64,000 bases of DNA from an uncultured Muribaculaceae bacterium (GTDB taxonomy: Bacteria > Bacteroidota > Bacteroidia > Bacteroidales > Muribaculaceae): contig CAJTME010000010.1 of the NCBI GenBank assembly GCA_910577315.1, positions 1 to 64,000 on the forward strand, read 5' to 3'. Below the pieces are notes generated by a model, which was given only the letters and a program-made list of their open reading frames with translations, was not told the DNA's origin and searched no databases. This document shows positions 16,537-23,881 of this stretch, in pieces. Numbering within the stretch: position 1 is the stretch's first letter; the number at the start of each line of letters is the position of its first letter. Both the position numbers and the translations under genes were made by a program.

Positions 16537-18273
16537 TTATGCCAACGCTGCTATCGCCTCAGGCGTCAGACCCTGCTGTTCCAGCAAAGCCGACGCCTTG
16601 TAACGGTTAGGGAAGGCCTTCGGCAATCCGAGACACTTCACGTCGGCCCTCGCCGAACCGAGGTAGGTCGCGATTTTCTGCCCCAGGCCGCCGTCGACGG
16701 CATTGTCTTCAAGGGTGATGACAAGGCGGTAGTCGCGCAGGGTGTCGAGGGTTGCCTCGTCGAGTTTCGACATATAGCGGGGATTTATGACGGTGGGCTG
16801 CAAGCCTTTCGCCTTCATGGCCGCGGCTGCCTCGAGGCCGAGGGGGAGGAAGTCGCCGGCAGCTATTATTGCGACCTCCGCGCCCTGTTCCACCACTTCA
16901 TAGCCGGCGGTGGAGTAGTCAATGTCAAAGTCGCCCTCGCGCTCCACCACCGCACCGGTCGGCGTACGAACCAGTGTGGGACCATCCTGGCGGTCGAGCG
17001 CGTAGTCAAGCATAGCCAGGTATTCCTGACGGCACGTAGGAGCGAGGAAAAGTATGCCGGGAATGTTTGAAATCATGGGGACGTCGAAGAAGCCGAGGTG
17101 CGTCTCGTCGTTCATGCCCCACACGCCGCCATAGAAAGTGACGAACGCTGCGGGGTTTCCGTTGATTGCCACATCCTGCGACAATTGGTCGTAGGCGCGT
17201 TGAAGGAAAGTAGCCGGCTCGGCCACAACGGGCTTGAATCCGCATTTGGCCAGTCCCGAGGCCATAGCGGTGGCCTGTTCCTCGGCAATGCCGACATCGA
17301 CAAAGCGGTCACCCGCCTCGGCGCGGCGTGCGGGCACGAAACCGACGGCGCCGGGCACGCCGGCCGTGATGGCCACGACCTTGGGGTCGGTCTTCATCCG
17401 CGCGAGTATATGCTTTGCGAATATGTCGGTGTAGTCATCGGCATCGTCAGTCACCGCTGGCGCCCCCGTTGCGGCGTTGAACGCGCCGCTGTAATGGAAG
17501 CGCTCCTTCTGCTGCTCGGCCACCGGCAGCCCGTAGCCCTTGCAGGTGTTGAGGTGGACCACTACGGGGCCATCGGCATCCTTCACCATCCTGAAGGCGG
17601 CTATGAGTTCGCCGAGGTCATTTCCGTTGTCAACGTATAGGTAGCGGTAGCCGAGTGTCTTGAAGTAATTTTCCTCGGCGGCTCCCTTGGTACGGCGCAG
17701 CAGCGCGAGGTTTTCATACAGGCTGCCGTGGTTTTCGGCGATACTCATCTGGTTGTCGTTTACCACAACGATGAAATTCGAGCCCAGCGTCGAGGCGAAA
17801 TCCAGCCCCTCGAACGCCTCGCCGCCGCTGAGCGAGCCGTCGCCGATGACGGCCACCACGTTATATTTTTCGCCGGCAAGGTCGCGTGCCTTGGCCAGGC
17901 CGCTCGCCAGCGAAACGGATGTAGAAGTGTGTCCCAGCGAGAAAAGGTCATAATCGGGACTCTCTACGGGATTGGTATAGCCGGTCACCGAACCGTATTT
18001 CCCGGGGTTGGTGAACGCCTCCATGCGGCCCGTGAGCATTTTGTGCACGTAGGTCTGGTGCGATACGTCAAACACAAGTTTATCGGCGGGAGCGTCAAAC
18101 ACATAATGGAGGGCCACTGTCGCTTCAAGGAAGCCAAGGTTAGGGCCCACGTGGCCGCCCTTGGCCGCGAGGCGGGTCACAAGCACCGTACGCAAGTCGG
18201 CGGCAAGGTCATCGAGCTCGGCCAACGTCAAATGCTTGATGTCGGCCGGCGATTTAATATCATTAATATTCAT
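16537..18273 (-). CDS. dxs: 1-deoxy-D-xylulose-5-phosphate synthase-like thiamine-diphosphate enzyme
   Basis: 578 residues from the ATG at 18273. The frame is open to 18354, but that part covers the promoter (TATCTTTG, 18302-18309). TPP-binding motif GDGSLSGGEAFEGLD...NDNQMSI is intact, as are SHQTYVHKMLTGR, GHTSTS and the catalytic Glu in EEQATAMASG. However, the usual DRAGxVGxDGxTH motif reads FYGGVWGMNDETH, and RYPRG reads RTPTG, so substrate-binding Arg and Asp are replaced. The protein is also shorter than typical Dxs (about 620). It may be a variant Dxs or a related transketolase-like enzyme; family membership is sure, substrate less so. Confidence 0.8.
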   Translation of the reverse strand: MNINDIKSPADIKHLTLAELDDLAADLRTVLVTRLAAKGGHVGPNLGFLEATVALHYVFDAPADKLVFDVSHQTYVHKMLTGRMEAFTNPGKYGSVTGYTNPVESPDYDLFSLGHTSTSVSLASGLAKARDLAGEKYNVVAVIGDGSLSGGEAFEGLDFASTLGSNFIVVVNDNQMSIAENHGSLYENLALLRRTKGAAEENYFKTLGYRYLYVDNGNDLGELIAAFRMVKDADGPVVVHLNTCKGYGLPVAEQQKERFHYSGAFNAATGAPAVTDDADDYTDIFAKHILARMKTDPKVVAITAGVPGAVGFVPARRAEAGDRFVDVGIAEEQATAMASGLAKCGFKPVVAEPATFLQRAYDQLSQDVAINGNPAAFVTFYGGVWGMNDETHLGFFDVPMISNIPGILFLAPTCRQEYLAMLDYALDRQDGPTLVRTPTGAVVEREGDFDIDYSTAGYEVVEQGAEVAIIAAGDFLPLGLEAAAAMKAKGLQPTVINPRYMSKLDEATLDTLRDYRLVITLEDNAVDGGLGQKIATYLGSARADVKCLGLPKAFPNRYKASALLEQQGLTPEAIAALA

Positions 18274-18389
18274 CGGAATAAAGCGTTTTATGGTTTTGCT
18301 GCAAAGATAACAACAAAAAAACTCAAATGCCCGCCGCCGGACCCACGATTTCACCTTTTTTTGCTAACTTTACGTCGCAAAACGGAATT

Positions 18390-19571
18390 ATGGCAAAGAA
18401 AACCGCAAAATCGTCAATCACCGTGGCCTACGACGCCAAGCGCGCCGTGCAGAACATGACCGGGCTGGGCAACTACTCACGCCTGGTCATCGGCTCCATG
18501 TCGGCACTTTATCCCGACAACCGTTACGTGCTCATGGCGCCCCGCATGCGCGAAAATCCGCGTCTTGATCCGATTCTCGCGCGCGGGAACGTGGAAACAT
18601 TCACCCCCGCCGGCACCATAACCCGCCACCTGCCCGCATGGTGGCGCTCGGTCGAGATGGTTCACGACTGGCCCAAGCTCGGCATCAACATATATCACGG
18701 ACTGAGCAACGAGATTCCCCTGACGGCAGGGCTCGCCCCGTGCCCGACGGTAGTCACCATCCACGACCTGATATGGCGCCGTATCCCCGAAGACTACTCC
18801 GCCATCGACCGCCGCCTGTATGAATTCAAATACAGGCGTTCGGCCCGGTTGGCAACCCGCGTCATCGCCATCAGCGAGCGAACCAAGACCGACATGGTTG
18901 CCGACTGGGGAATATCGCCCGACAAGATTGACGTCATTTACCAGGGCTGCGACCCAATCTTCACACAGCCGGTGACGACTGACCGCCGCCATCGCGTGCG
19001 CGAACAATACGGGCTCGGGGGGCGTTACTTCCTCACCGTCGGAACCGTCCAATCGCGCAAGAACCAGCTGCTTGCCGTGAAGGCCCTCGACCGTCTGCCC
19101 CACGACGTCACAATGGTAATCGTCGGAAAGGCCGAGCAGGCCTACAAGGCAACCATACAGCGTGCAATCGCGGACGCACGCCTGGACACACGCGTGAAAT
19201 GGCTTGAAAACGTGCCGTTCGACGACCTCCCCGCGCTGTATGCCGCCGCCGAGTTCTCGTCGTACACCTCCCGATATGAGGGATTCGGCATCCCGGTGCT
19301 TGAATCGCTCAGCGTGTCCACCCCGGTGATAGCCTGCACGGGGTCGTGTCTCGAGGAGGCCGGAGGCGAAGGCGCTGTCTATGTCGGTCCCGATGACATA
19401 GACGGATTTGCCGAAGCCGCCAACCGCCTGCTCGCACAGCCGTGGTTCCGCGACAAGCTTGCCGAGAAAGGACGGCGCCACGCGGCACGGTTCACCCCCG
19501 CATCATTCGCCTCGGCAATAATGACCACCTACAACAAAGCCATTCTCGACCACTCTCTCAAAGATTTATAA
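18390..19571 (+). CDS. Glycosyltransferase family 4 protein
   Basis: A 393-residue GT-B-fold retaining glycosyltransferase. The N-terminal half has NMTGLGNYSRLV near residue 30, and the C-terminal half has GTVQSRKNQLLAVKAL and the nucleotide-sugar binding motif SRYEGFGIPVLESLSVSTPVIA (E-x7-E type). The ATG at 18390 is chosen over an upstream in-frame ATG at 18327 because a TAACTTTA promoter-like element lies between them. It starts a five-gene operon with an epimerase, 3 bases downstream. The donor and acceptor sugars cannot be told from sequence; a mannosyltransferase-like role in glycan assembly is plausible. Confidence 0.88.
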   Translation: MAKKTAKSSITVAYDAKRAVQNMTGLGNYSRLVIGSMSALYPDNRYVLMAPRMRENPRLDPILARGNVETFTPAGTITRHLPAWWRSVEMVHDWPKLGINIYHGLSNEIPLTAGLAPCPTVVTIHDLIWRRIPEDYSAIDRRLYEFKYRRSARLATRVIAISERTKTDMVADWGISPDKIDVIYQGCDPIFTQPVTTDRRHRVREQYGLGGRYFLTVGTVQSRKNQLLAVKALDRLPHDVTMVIVGKAEQAYKATIQRAIADARLDTRVKWLENVPFDDLPALYAAAEFSSYTSRYEGFGIPVLESLSVSTPVIACTGSCLEEAGGEGAVYVGPDDIDGFAEAANRLLAQPWFRDKLAEKGRRHAARFTPASFASAIMTTYNKAILDHSLKDL

Positions 19572-19574
19572 AAC

Positions 19575-20606
19575 ATGACAGCGACAATAAACAAGACTCT
19601 CCTGATAATCGGAGCCGGTGGTTTCATCGGTGGCTTCATCGCCGCCGAAGGGCTGCGGCGGGGCTATGACGTATGGGTCGGCGTACGCCAGTCGACCTCG
19701 CGCCGCTACCTCACCGACCCGCGCCTCAAATTCGTCGTTTTCGACTATGACGACCCCGACCAGGTTGAATCCACATTGCTGGCCAACGCTCCCTCGCCCC
19801 ACGGCTGGAACGACATAATCTGGAACCTCGGCGCCACCAAATGCGCCGATTTCTCCCAGTTCAACCTCATCAACTTCCTGTATCCCCGCACATTCGTGGA
19901 ACTGCTGCGGCGCAACAACATGGTGCCCGACAAGTTTCTGTACGTGAGCTCGCTTAGCGCCGTAGGACCGTCGGACGAAAAAGGATACTCACCCATCACG
20001 TCCAGCACCGTCCCCGACCCCAACACCCGATACGGCCTGTCGAAAATCAAGACCGAGACCTATCTCGAGACCCTCCCCGACTTCCCCTGGATTATCTTCC
20101 GGCCCACCGGCGTCTACGGTCCTCACGAGAAAGACTACCTGATGATGATAAAGAGCATCGACTCGCATTTCGATTTCGGCGTGGGCTACCGTCCCCAGCT
20201 GCTCACGTTCATCTATGTCGACGACCTGGTCAACGCCATGTTCGACGCCCTCGCCTCCGACCGCACCCTGCGGCGGAAATACATCATCAGCGAAGACCGA
20301 GCATATTCGCAGAAGGAATTCCGCACCATGGTGGCGCAGGAACTCGGCAACAAATGGGTGGTGCCGGTCAAGCTGCCGCTTTGGACGGCCTACGTGGCAT
20401 CGGTGGCATGCGAGAAATGGGGTTTGCTGCGCGGCAAGCCGTCGACACTCAACCGCGACAAATTCAAGATAATGAAACAGCGCAACTGGAACTGCGACAT
20501 ATCCGACGCACGGCGCGACTTCGGGTTCACCCCGCGCGTGTCGCTGCGCGAAGGCATACACCGCACCGTCAGCGCCTACCTTAAAGAGAAAGGAGAATCC
20601 CGATGA
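19575..20606 (+). CDS. NAD-dependent epimerase/dehydratase (extended SDR)
   Basis: A 343-residue extended short-chain dehydrogenase. The Rossmann motif GAGGFIGGFIA is at residues ~12-22, and the catalytic pair is in YGLSKIKTE (YxxxK, about residues 155-163) preceded by SSLSAVGPS with the active serine. Family members act on nucleotide sugars or related substrates. It overlaps the following small gene by 4 bases and follows the glycosyltransferase by 3, so a shared role in glycan or nucleotide-sugar metabolism is likely, but the substrate is unknown. Confidence 0.88.
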   Translation: MTATINKTLLIIGAGGFIGGFIAAEGLRRGYDVWVGVRQSTSRRYLTDPRLKFVVFDYDDPDQVESTLLANAPSPHGWNDIIWNLGATKCADFSQFNLINFLYPRTFVELLRRNNMVPDKFLYVSSLSAVGPSDEKGYSPITSSTVPDPNTRYGLSKIKTETYLETLPDFPWIIFRPTGVYGPHEKDYLMMIKSIDSHFDFGVGYRPQLLTFIYVDDLVNAMFDALASDRTLRRKYIISEDRAYSQKEFRTMVAQELGNKWVVPVKLPLWTAYVASVACEKWGLLRGKPSTLNRDKFKIMKQRNWNCDISDARRDFGFTPRVSLREGIHRTVSAYLKEKGESR

Positions 20607-20905
20607 TTGAATTCTACCGCAAACCGCCCACCACCCCCTGGTGGTTCATTGTCGTGCTGGTCATCGTTGCCCTCCCCACCTTCACCTTCATTCCCCAGGC
20701 GTCGCATATCGTCGAGGAGGCTGAATGGCTCGGAACCGGCTCGGTGGGCTGGATCTATCCGCTCTGCATCGCCCTGTCGTGCCTCTGCGCCTGGACTTGC
20801 TATCCCACGCGCCGCACAATCGCCTGGATTCTGGCCGCCGTCGTCGCCCTGATTGACATCGCCATGTTCATTTCGGTCTGTCTCACCCCCGCACCATCTG
20901 CCTGA
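20603..20905 (+). CDS. Small integral membrane protein, unknown
   Basis: 100 residues with about three transmembrane helices (around residues 13-32, 48-66 and 73-95) and a short polar N-terminus (IEFYRKPPTTPWW). I do not recognise the family. It overlaps the epimerase gene by 4 bases and is followed after 3 bases by an O-methyltransferase gene, so it is certainly translated as part of this operon. Confidence 0.75.
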   Translation: MIEFYRKPPTTPWWFIVVLVIVALPTFTFIPQASHIVEEAEWLGTGSVGWIYPLCIALSCLCAWTCYPTRRTIAWILAAVVALIDIAMFISVCLTPAPSA

Positions 20906-20908
20906 ACA

Positions 20909-21538
20909 ATGCTCACAGAAGAAGAATACATAACGCTTCATTCCTCTCCCCAACCCGACACGCTCGCCGCGCTCTACCGCCACACTCACCTCACCCGCCT
21001 CTATCCCCGCATGTGCTGCGACCCTTTGCAGGGTCGCCTGCTGGTCATGCTCACCCGCATGATACGCCCACGGCGCATCCTTGAACTGGGTACATTCAGC
21101 GGCTACTCGTCGCTATGTTTCGCCGAGGGCATGCCTGCCGACGCCCAACTCCACACCGTCGAAATCGACGATGAGGCCGAGCACGCCCTGCGCGAGGTTT
21201 TCGACGCCTCGCCCTGGGCCGACCGCATCCACCTGCACATCGGCGATGCTCTGGATGTAGTTCCCCACCTCGGAGGCATGTTTGACCTGGTGTATATCGA
21301 CGCCAACAAACGCATCTACACCGACTATTACGAGATGGTGAAGCCCCTTGTACCGCCGGGCGGATTCATCTTTGCCGACAACACCCTGTGGAGCGACGCC
21401 GTCCTCGACCCTGACGCGAAACACGACGCCCAGACCCTCGGCATACGACGCTTCAACGACCTTGTGGCAGCCGACCCCGACGTCGAGCAGGTCATCCTTC
21501 CGCTATACGACGGACTAACCCTAATCCGCAAAAAATGA
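20909..21538 (+). CDS. SAM-dependent O-methyltransferase (COMT-like)
   Basis: 209 residues of the class I, metal-dependent O-methyltransferase family. The SAM-binding motif ILELGTFSGYSSLCFA is near residue 53, the acidic loop HTVEIDDEAE near 79, and the metal/substrate motifs DLVYIDANKR and FADNTLWSDAV near 130 and 155. The substrate is unknown; bacterial members methylate catechols and other small phenolics. It overlaps the next gene by 4 bases. Confidence 0.88.
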   Translation: MLTEEEYITLHSSPQPDTLAALYRHTHLTRLYPRMCCDPLQGRLLVMLTRMIRPRRILELGTFSGYSSLCFAEGMPADAQLHTVEIDDEAEHALREVFDASPWADRIHLHIGDALDVVPHLGGMFDLVYIDANKRIYTDYYEMVKPLVPPGGFIFADNTLWSDAVLDPDAKHDAQTLGIRRFNDLVAADPDVEQVILPLYDGLTLIRKK

Positions 21539-22068
21539 AGAAAAAGACAATCTGGGACATGAACCGCCTAACCGCCGAGCAATTCAAGTCGGCGCCCAAG
21601 ATTCCGCTTGTGGTGGTTCTCGACAACGTCCGCTCCCTCAACAATATCGGCTCGATATTCCGCTCGTGCGACGCTTTCGCCGTCGAGCGGCTGATTCTAT
21701 GCGGCATTTCGCAGACACCTCCCTCCGCCGAAATCCACAAGACGGCCCTCGGCGCCGAGGATTCTGTGGAATGGAGTTATTATGCCGACACCCTCGCCGC
21801 CGTCGCCAACCTCAAGAGCGCGGGCTATACCGTATGCTGCCTCGAGCAGGTGAACGGTTCGGTGATGCTTAACGACTTCAAACCCGACCCGGACCGCAAA
21901 TACGCATTCATTGCCGGGCATGAGGTCGACGGTGTCGCTCAGGATGTCGTCGATGCGTGTGACGTCTGCATTGAGATTCCACAGGCCGGTACGAAGCACT
22001 CGCTGAACGTTGCCGTATCAACAGGAATCACCATCTGGCACTTTTTTGAAGCTTTTCCGGTAAGATAA
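21535..22068 (+). CDS. SpoU/TrmH-family RNA 2'-O-methyltransferase
   Basis: 177 residues with the SPOUT knot motifs: motif 1 LDNVRSLNNIGSIFRSCDAF (about residues 25-44), motif 2 IAGHEVDGV, and motif 3 EIPQAGTKHSLNVAVSTGI. These place it in the TrmH/SpoU family that methylates ribose in tRNA or rRNA. Short for the family and lacking an N-terminal RNA-binding extension, like TrmL. The exact RNA target is not clear. Last gene of the five-gene operon. Confidence 0.9.
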   Translation: MKKKTIWDMNRLTAEQFKSAPKIPLVVVLDNVRSLNNIGSIFRSCDAFAVERLILCGISQTPPSAEIHKTALGAEDSVEWSYYADTLAAVANLKSAGYTVCCLEQVNGSVMLNDFKPDPDRKYAFIAGHEVDGVAQDVVDACDVCIEIPQAGTKHSLNVAVSTGITIWHFFEAFPVR

Positions 22069-22122
22069 TTCAATAAAGTTCACCGATTTAGGTTTTATTA
22101 GTTTTTATTTACATTATTTTAG

Positions 22123-22153
22123 TTGCATCAGCGTCAATTATGTATTAACTTTG
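22123..22153 (+). promoter_or_regulatory. Strong promoter of a candidate small RNA
   Basis: TTG (22123-22125) and TAACTTTG (22146-22153) are separated by 20 bases, a near-perfect Bacteroides promoter. Transcription would begin near 22158-22160. No plausible protein-coding gene follows on this strand before the tRNA-Glu genes, which face the other way. Confidence 0.75.
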
Positions 22154-22157
22154 CAAC

Positions 22158-22293
22158 GTGAAACTTGAACAACGATGTTCTGCAAGTTTCCACCTCCATA
22201 CAAGATAACGTTTTGTTAGACTCACAATATATACTTGAATTTTGGTTATGAGGGAGGTGCGTTGCCGGGAGGCAGCGCACTTTCATTTTTTAT
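22158..22293 (+). ncRNA. Candidate structured small RNA of unknown family
   Basis: About 135 bases between a strong promoter and a strong terminator. The 5' end forms a hairpin (22160-22190; seven plus five base pairs with a small bulge). CACCTCC (22191-22197) can pair with GGAGGTG (22253-22259), enclosing about 55 AT-rich bases. The terminator stem (22257-22280, ten pairs with one G-U, loop ggga) overlaps the right arm of that helix by three bases and is followed by tttcatttttta. No open reading frame of useful size is present. I do not recognise an Rfam family; it lacks the long closing stem of 6S RNA. Confidence 0.6.
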
Positions 22294-22488
22294 ATACCCT
22301 TACCACCTGAAACGCACACACTGTATGGTGCAGCCCCATCTACAAAACAAGAACTAAAAAGACAACCCCCGCTCAATGAATCAAAGTCAACGAGCCCGGG
22401 TCTGCATTGCCACGACCCATTATAAAACGCGATAAAGCATCCCGCCGAAATACAGAAATCCCCGGCCTTGCGTGAAGGTCGGGGATTG
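22294..22488. other. Gene-free stretch between the candidate small RNA and tRNA-Glu
   Basis: With the small RNA it forms a 420-base interval without protein genes after the SpoU methyltransferase gene. Apart from the terminator hairpin at 22457-22487, I see no supported feature here. Confidence 0.5.
22457..22487 (-). terminator. Hairpin after the second tRNA-Glu
   Basis: On the minus strand a stem of about 13 base pairs (aatccccg.. / ..cggggatt) immediately follows the tRNA-Glu 3' end. The T-tract after it is weak. It probably ends the tRNA-rpsT-tRNA transcript. Confidence 0.65.
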
Positions 22489-22560
22489 TAGCCCATAGCA
22501 GAATCGAACTGCTCTTTCAAGAATGAAAATCTTGCGTCCTAACCGATAGACGAATGGGCC
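22489..22560 (-). tRNA. tRNA-Glu (anticodon TTC), downstream copy
   Basis: 72-base cloverleaf reading from 22560. The seven-pair acceptor stem GGCCCAT/ATGGGCT has one G-U pair. The anticodon loop is TTTTCAT with anticodon TTC, and the T-arm contains GTTCGATTC. No encoded CCA. Identical to the copy at 22889-22960; the two flank rpsT. Confidence 0.97.
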
Positions 22561-22593
22561 CTGAATCTCTAAAAACTCAATATAAGCCTTCTA

Positions 22594-22851
22594 TCAGGCG
22601 GAAAGCTTTGCAACGTGGTGAGCGAGCTTGCTCTTGAGGTTGGCGGCTTTATTCTTGGAGATGGCTTTCTTGGAAGCGAGGCGGTCGAGCATGGCGCTTA
22701 CGGTGCGGAGCTTGGACTCGGCTTCGGCTTTGTCGGTGAGCTTGCGCAGGTTGCGAACAGCGTTACGAGCCGTTTTGGCGTAGTAGCGGTTGCGCAGGCG
22801 ACGGCTCTCGGTTTGGCGGATGCGTTTGAGTGATGACTTATGGTTTGCCAT
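22594..22851 (-). CDS. rpsT: 30S ribosomal protein S20
   Basis: 85 residues, highly basic and helical, starting [15 protein letters not shown] and ending in [16 protein letters not shown], typical of S20, which binds 16S rRNA early in 30S assembly. The frame is open upstream into the tRNA gene, but the ATG at 22851 begins the conserved sequence. It lies between two identical tRNA-Glu genes on the same strand, probably in one transcript. Confidence 0.96.
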   Translation of the reverse strand: MANHKSSLKRIRQTESRRLRNRYYAKTARNAVRNLRKLTDKAEAESKLRTVSAMLDRLASKKAISKNKAANLKSKLAHHVAKLSA

Positions 22852-22888
22852 GTCAGATGGTTGAGTTTGTTTGTTATTTTTTATTTGG

Positions 22889-22960
22889 TAGCCCATAGCA
22901 GAATCGAACTGCTCTTTCAAGAATGAAAATCTTGCGTCCTAACCGATAGACGAATGGGCC
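22889..22960 (-). tRNA. tRNA-Glu (anticodon TTC), upstream copy
   Basis: Sequence identical to the tRNA at 22489-22560 over all 72 bases, with anticodon TTC. Transcribed first in the tRNA-Glu - rpsT - tRNA-Glu unit, 37 bases before the rpsT start. Confidence 0.97.
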
Positions 22961-23080
22961 TCGAGGCGTTAAGCGAGTGCAAATTTAAGAACAATTTTTG
23001 GAGTGACAAAAAAAATCGGCCTAAAAAGTTAATTTTTAATGATTTTTTGCTAATTTTACCCTGAAAACACTCTTTGAAAC

Positions 23081-23809
23081 ATGTATGAGACCCTTAAGTG
23101 CGCCGTTTTGCGCACGATTAAATACGACGACCGGCGCTCGATTGTAACGGCATGGAGCATGGAACGCGGGCGAGTGTCGCTGCTGGTGCCCGCCGGAGCT
23201 TCGCGCGAGGCGAGGCGCCGGAGGGCGCTGATGATGCCCCTTGGGCTGTTCGAGGGCGAGGCCGACATACGCCCCGGCCGTGAGTTGCTGAGCATACGCG
23301 ACGTCAGGCCACTGAGGGTGCTGCCCGACCTGAGCAGCAATCCCGTCAAGGCCGTGGTGGCCATGTTCCTGTCGGAAGTGCTGGAACGGGTGCTGCGCGA
23401 AGCGGCGCCCGACCCCTTGCTCTCGTCGTATATCTTTGACGCGGTGGAACTCCTCGACAGCCTTTCAAACGGCCCCGGCATAGCCAACTTCCCCCTGGTG
23501 TTCCTCTACAAGCTCGGCCGGTTCACGGGCATCGAGCCCGACTCGGGTTCATGGCGCCCCGGATATGTATTCGACATGAACGGCGGTATATTCCGCCCGA
23601 CGGCCCCCACGGCAGGCCGTTGGCTTGAGGCTGACGAAGCCGAGTTCGTCAGGCTGCTCGACCGCCTGTCGTTCGCAAGCGCCGCACGCCTGAGGCTACC
23701 CAGGGCGCTCAGGCGCCGCGCCCTCGACATGCTGCTCGAATACTACACCCTGCACCACGCCCGCCTGTCGGAACTGAAATCCCTGCCGGTGGTGCAGGAA
23801 ATCTTCTGA
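23081..23809 (+). CDS. recO: DNA repair protein RecO
   Basis: Loads RecA onto gaps with RecR and anneals SSB-coated strands. The 242 residues start with the RecO OB-fold (YETLKCAVLRTIKYDDRRSIVTAWS, about residues 2-26, then GRVSLLVPAG). A helical C-terminal domain follows (FLYKLGRFTGIEPD; LLEYYTLHHARLSELKSLPVV at the end). The usual RecO Cys4 zinc site is not visible, as in other Bacteroidetes RecO proteins. Divergent from the rpsT unit; a TAATTTTA element lies about 23 bases upstream. Confidence 0.93.
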   Translation: MYETLKCAVLRTIKYDDRRSIVTAWSMERGRVSLLVPAGASREARRRRALMMPLGLFEGEADIRPGRELLSIRDVRPLRVLPDLSSNPVKAVVAMFLSEVLERVLREAAPDPLLSSYIFDAVELLDSLSNGPGIANFPLVFLYKLGRFTGIEPDSGSWRPGYVFDMNGGIFRPTAPTAGRWLEADEAEFVRLLDRLSFASAARLRLPRALRRRALDMLLEYYTLHHARLSELKSLPVVQEIF

Positions 23810-23851
23810 CGTTTTACCACATATAATATAAAAGGAACGGAAATATTTTGT

Positions 23852-23859
23852 TAACTTTG
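23852..23859 (+). promoter_or_regulatory. -7 element for the unknown membrane protein gene
   Basis: TAACTTTG 23 bases before the ATG at 23882, a perfect TAnnTTTG match. No clear -33 element. Confidence 0.5.
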
Positions 23860-23881
23860 CGCTGAAACATATTTCTTACCG

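Noticed and set aside
22594..22920. S20 protein with an N-terminal extension starting in the tRNA gene
   Set aside because: The open frame runs into tRNA-Glu bases by chance; the S20 family starts at the ATG at 22851. A matching fake start appears at the other tRNA copy.
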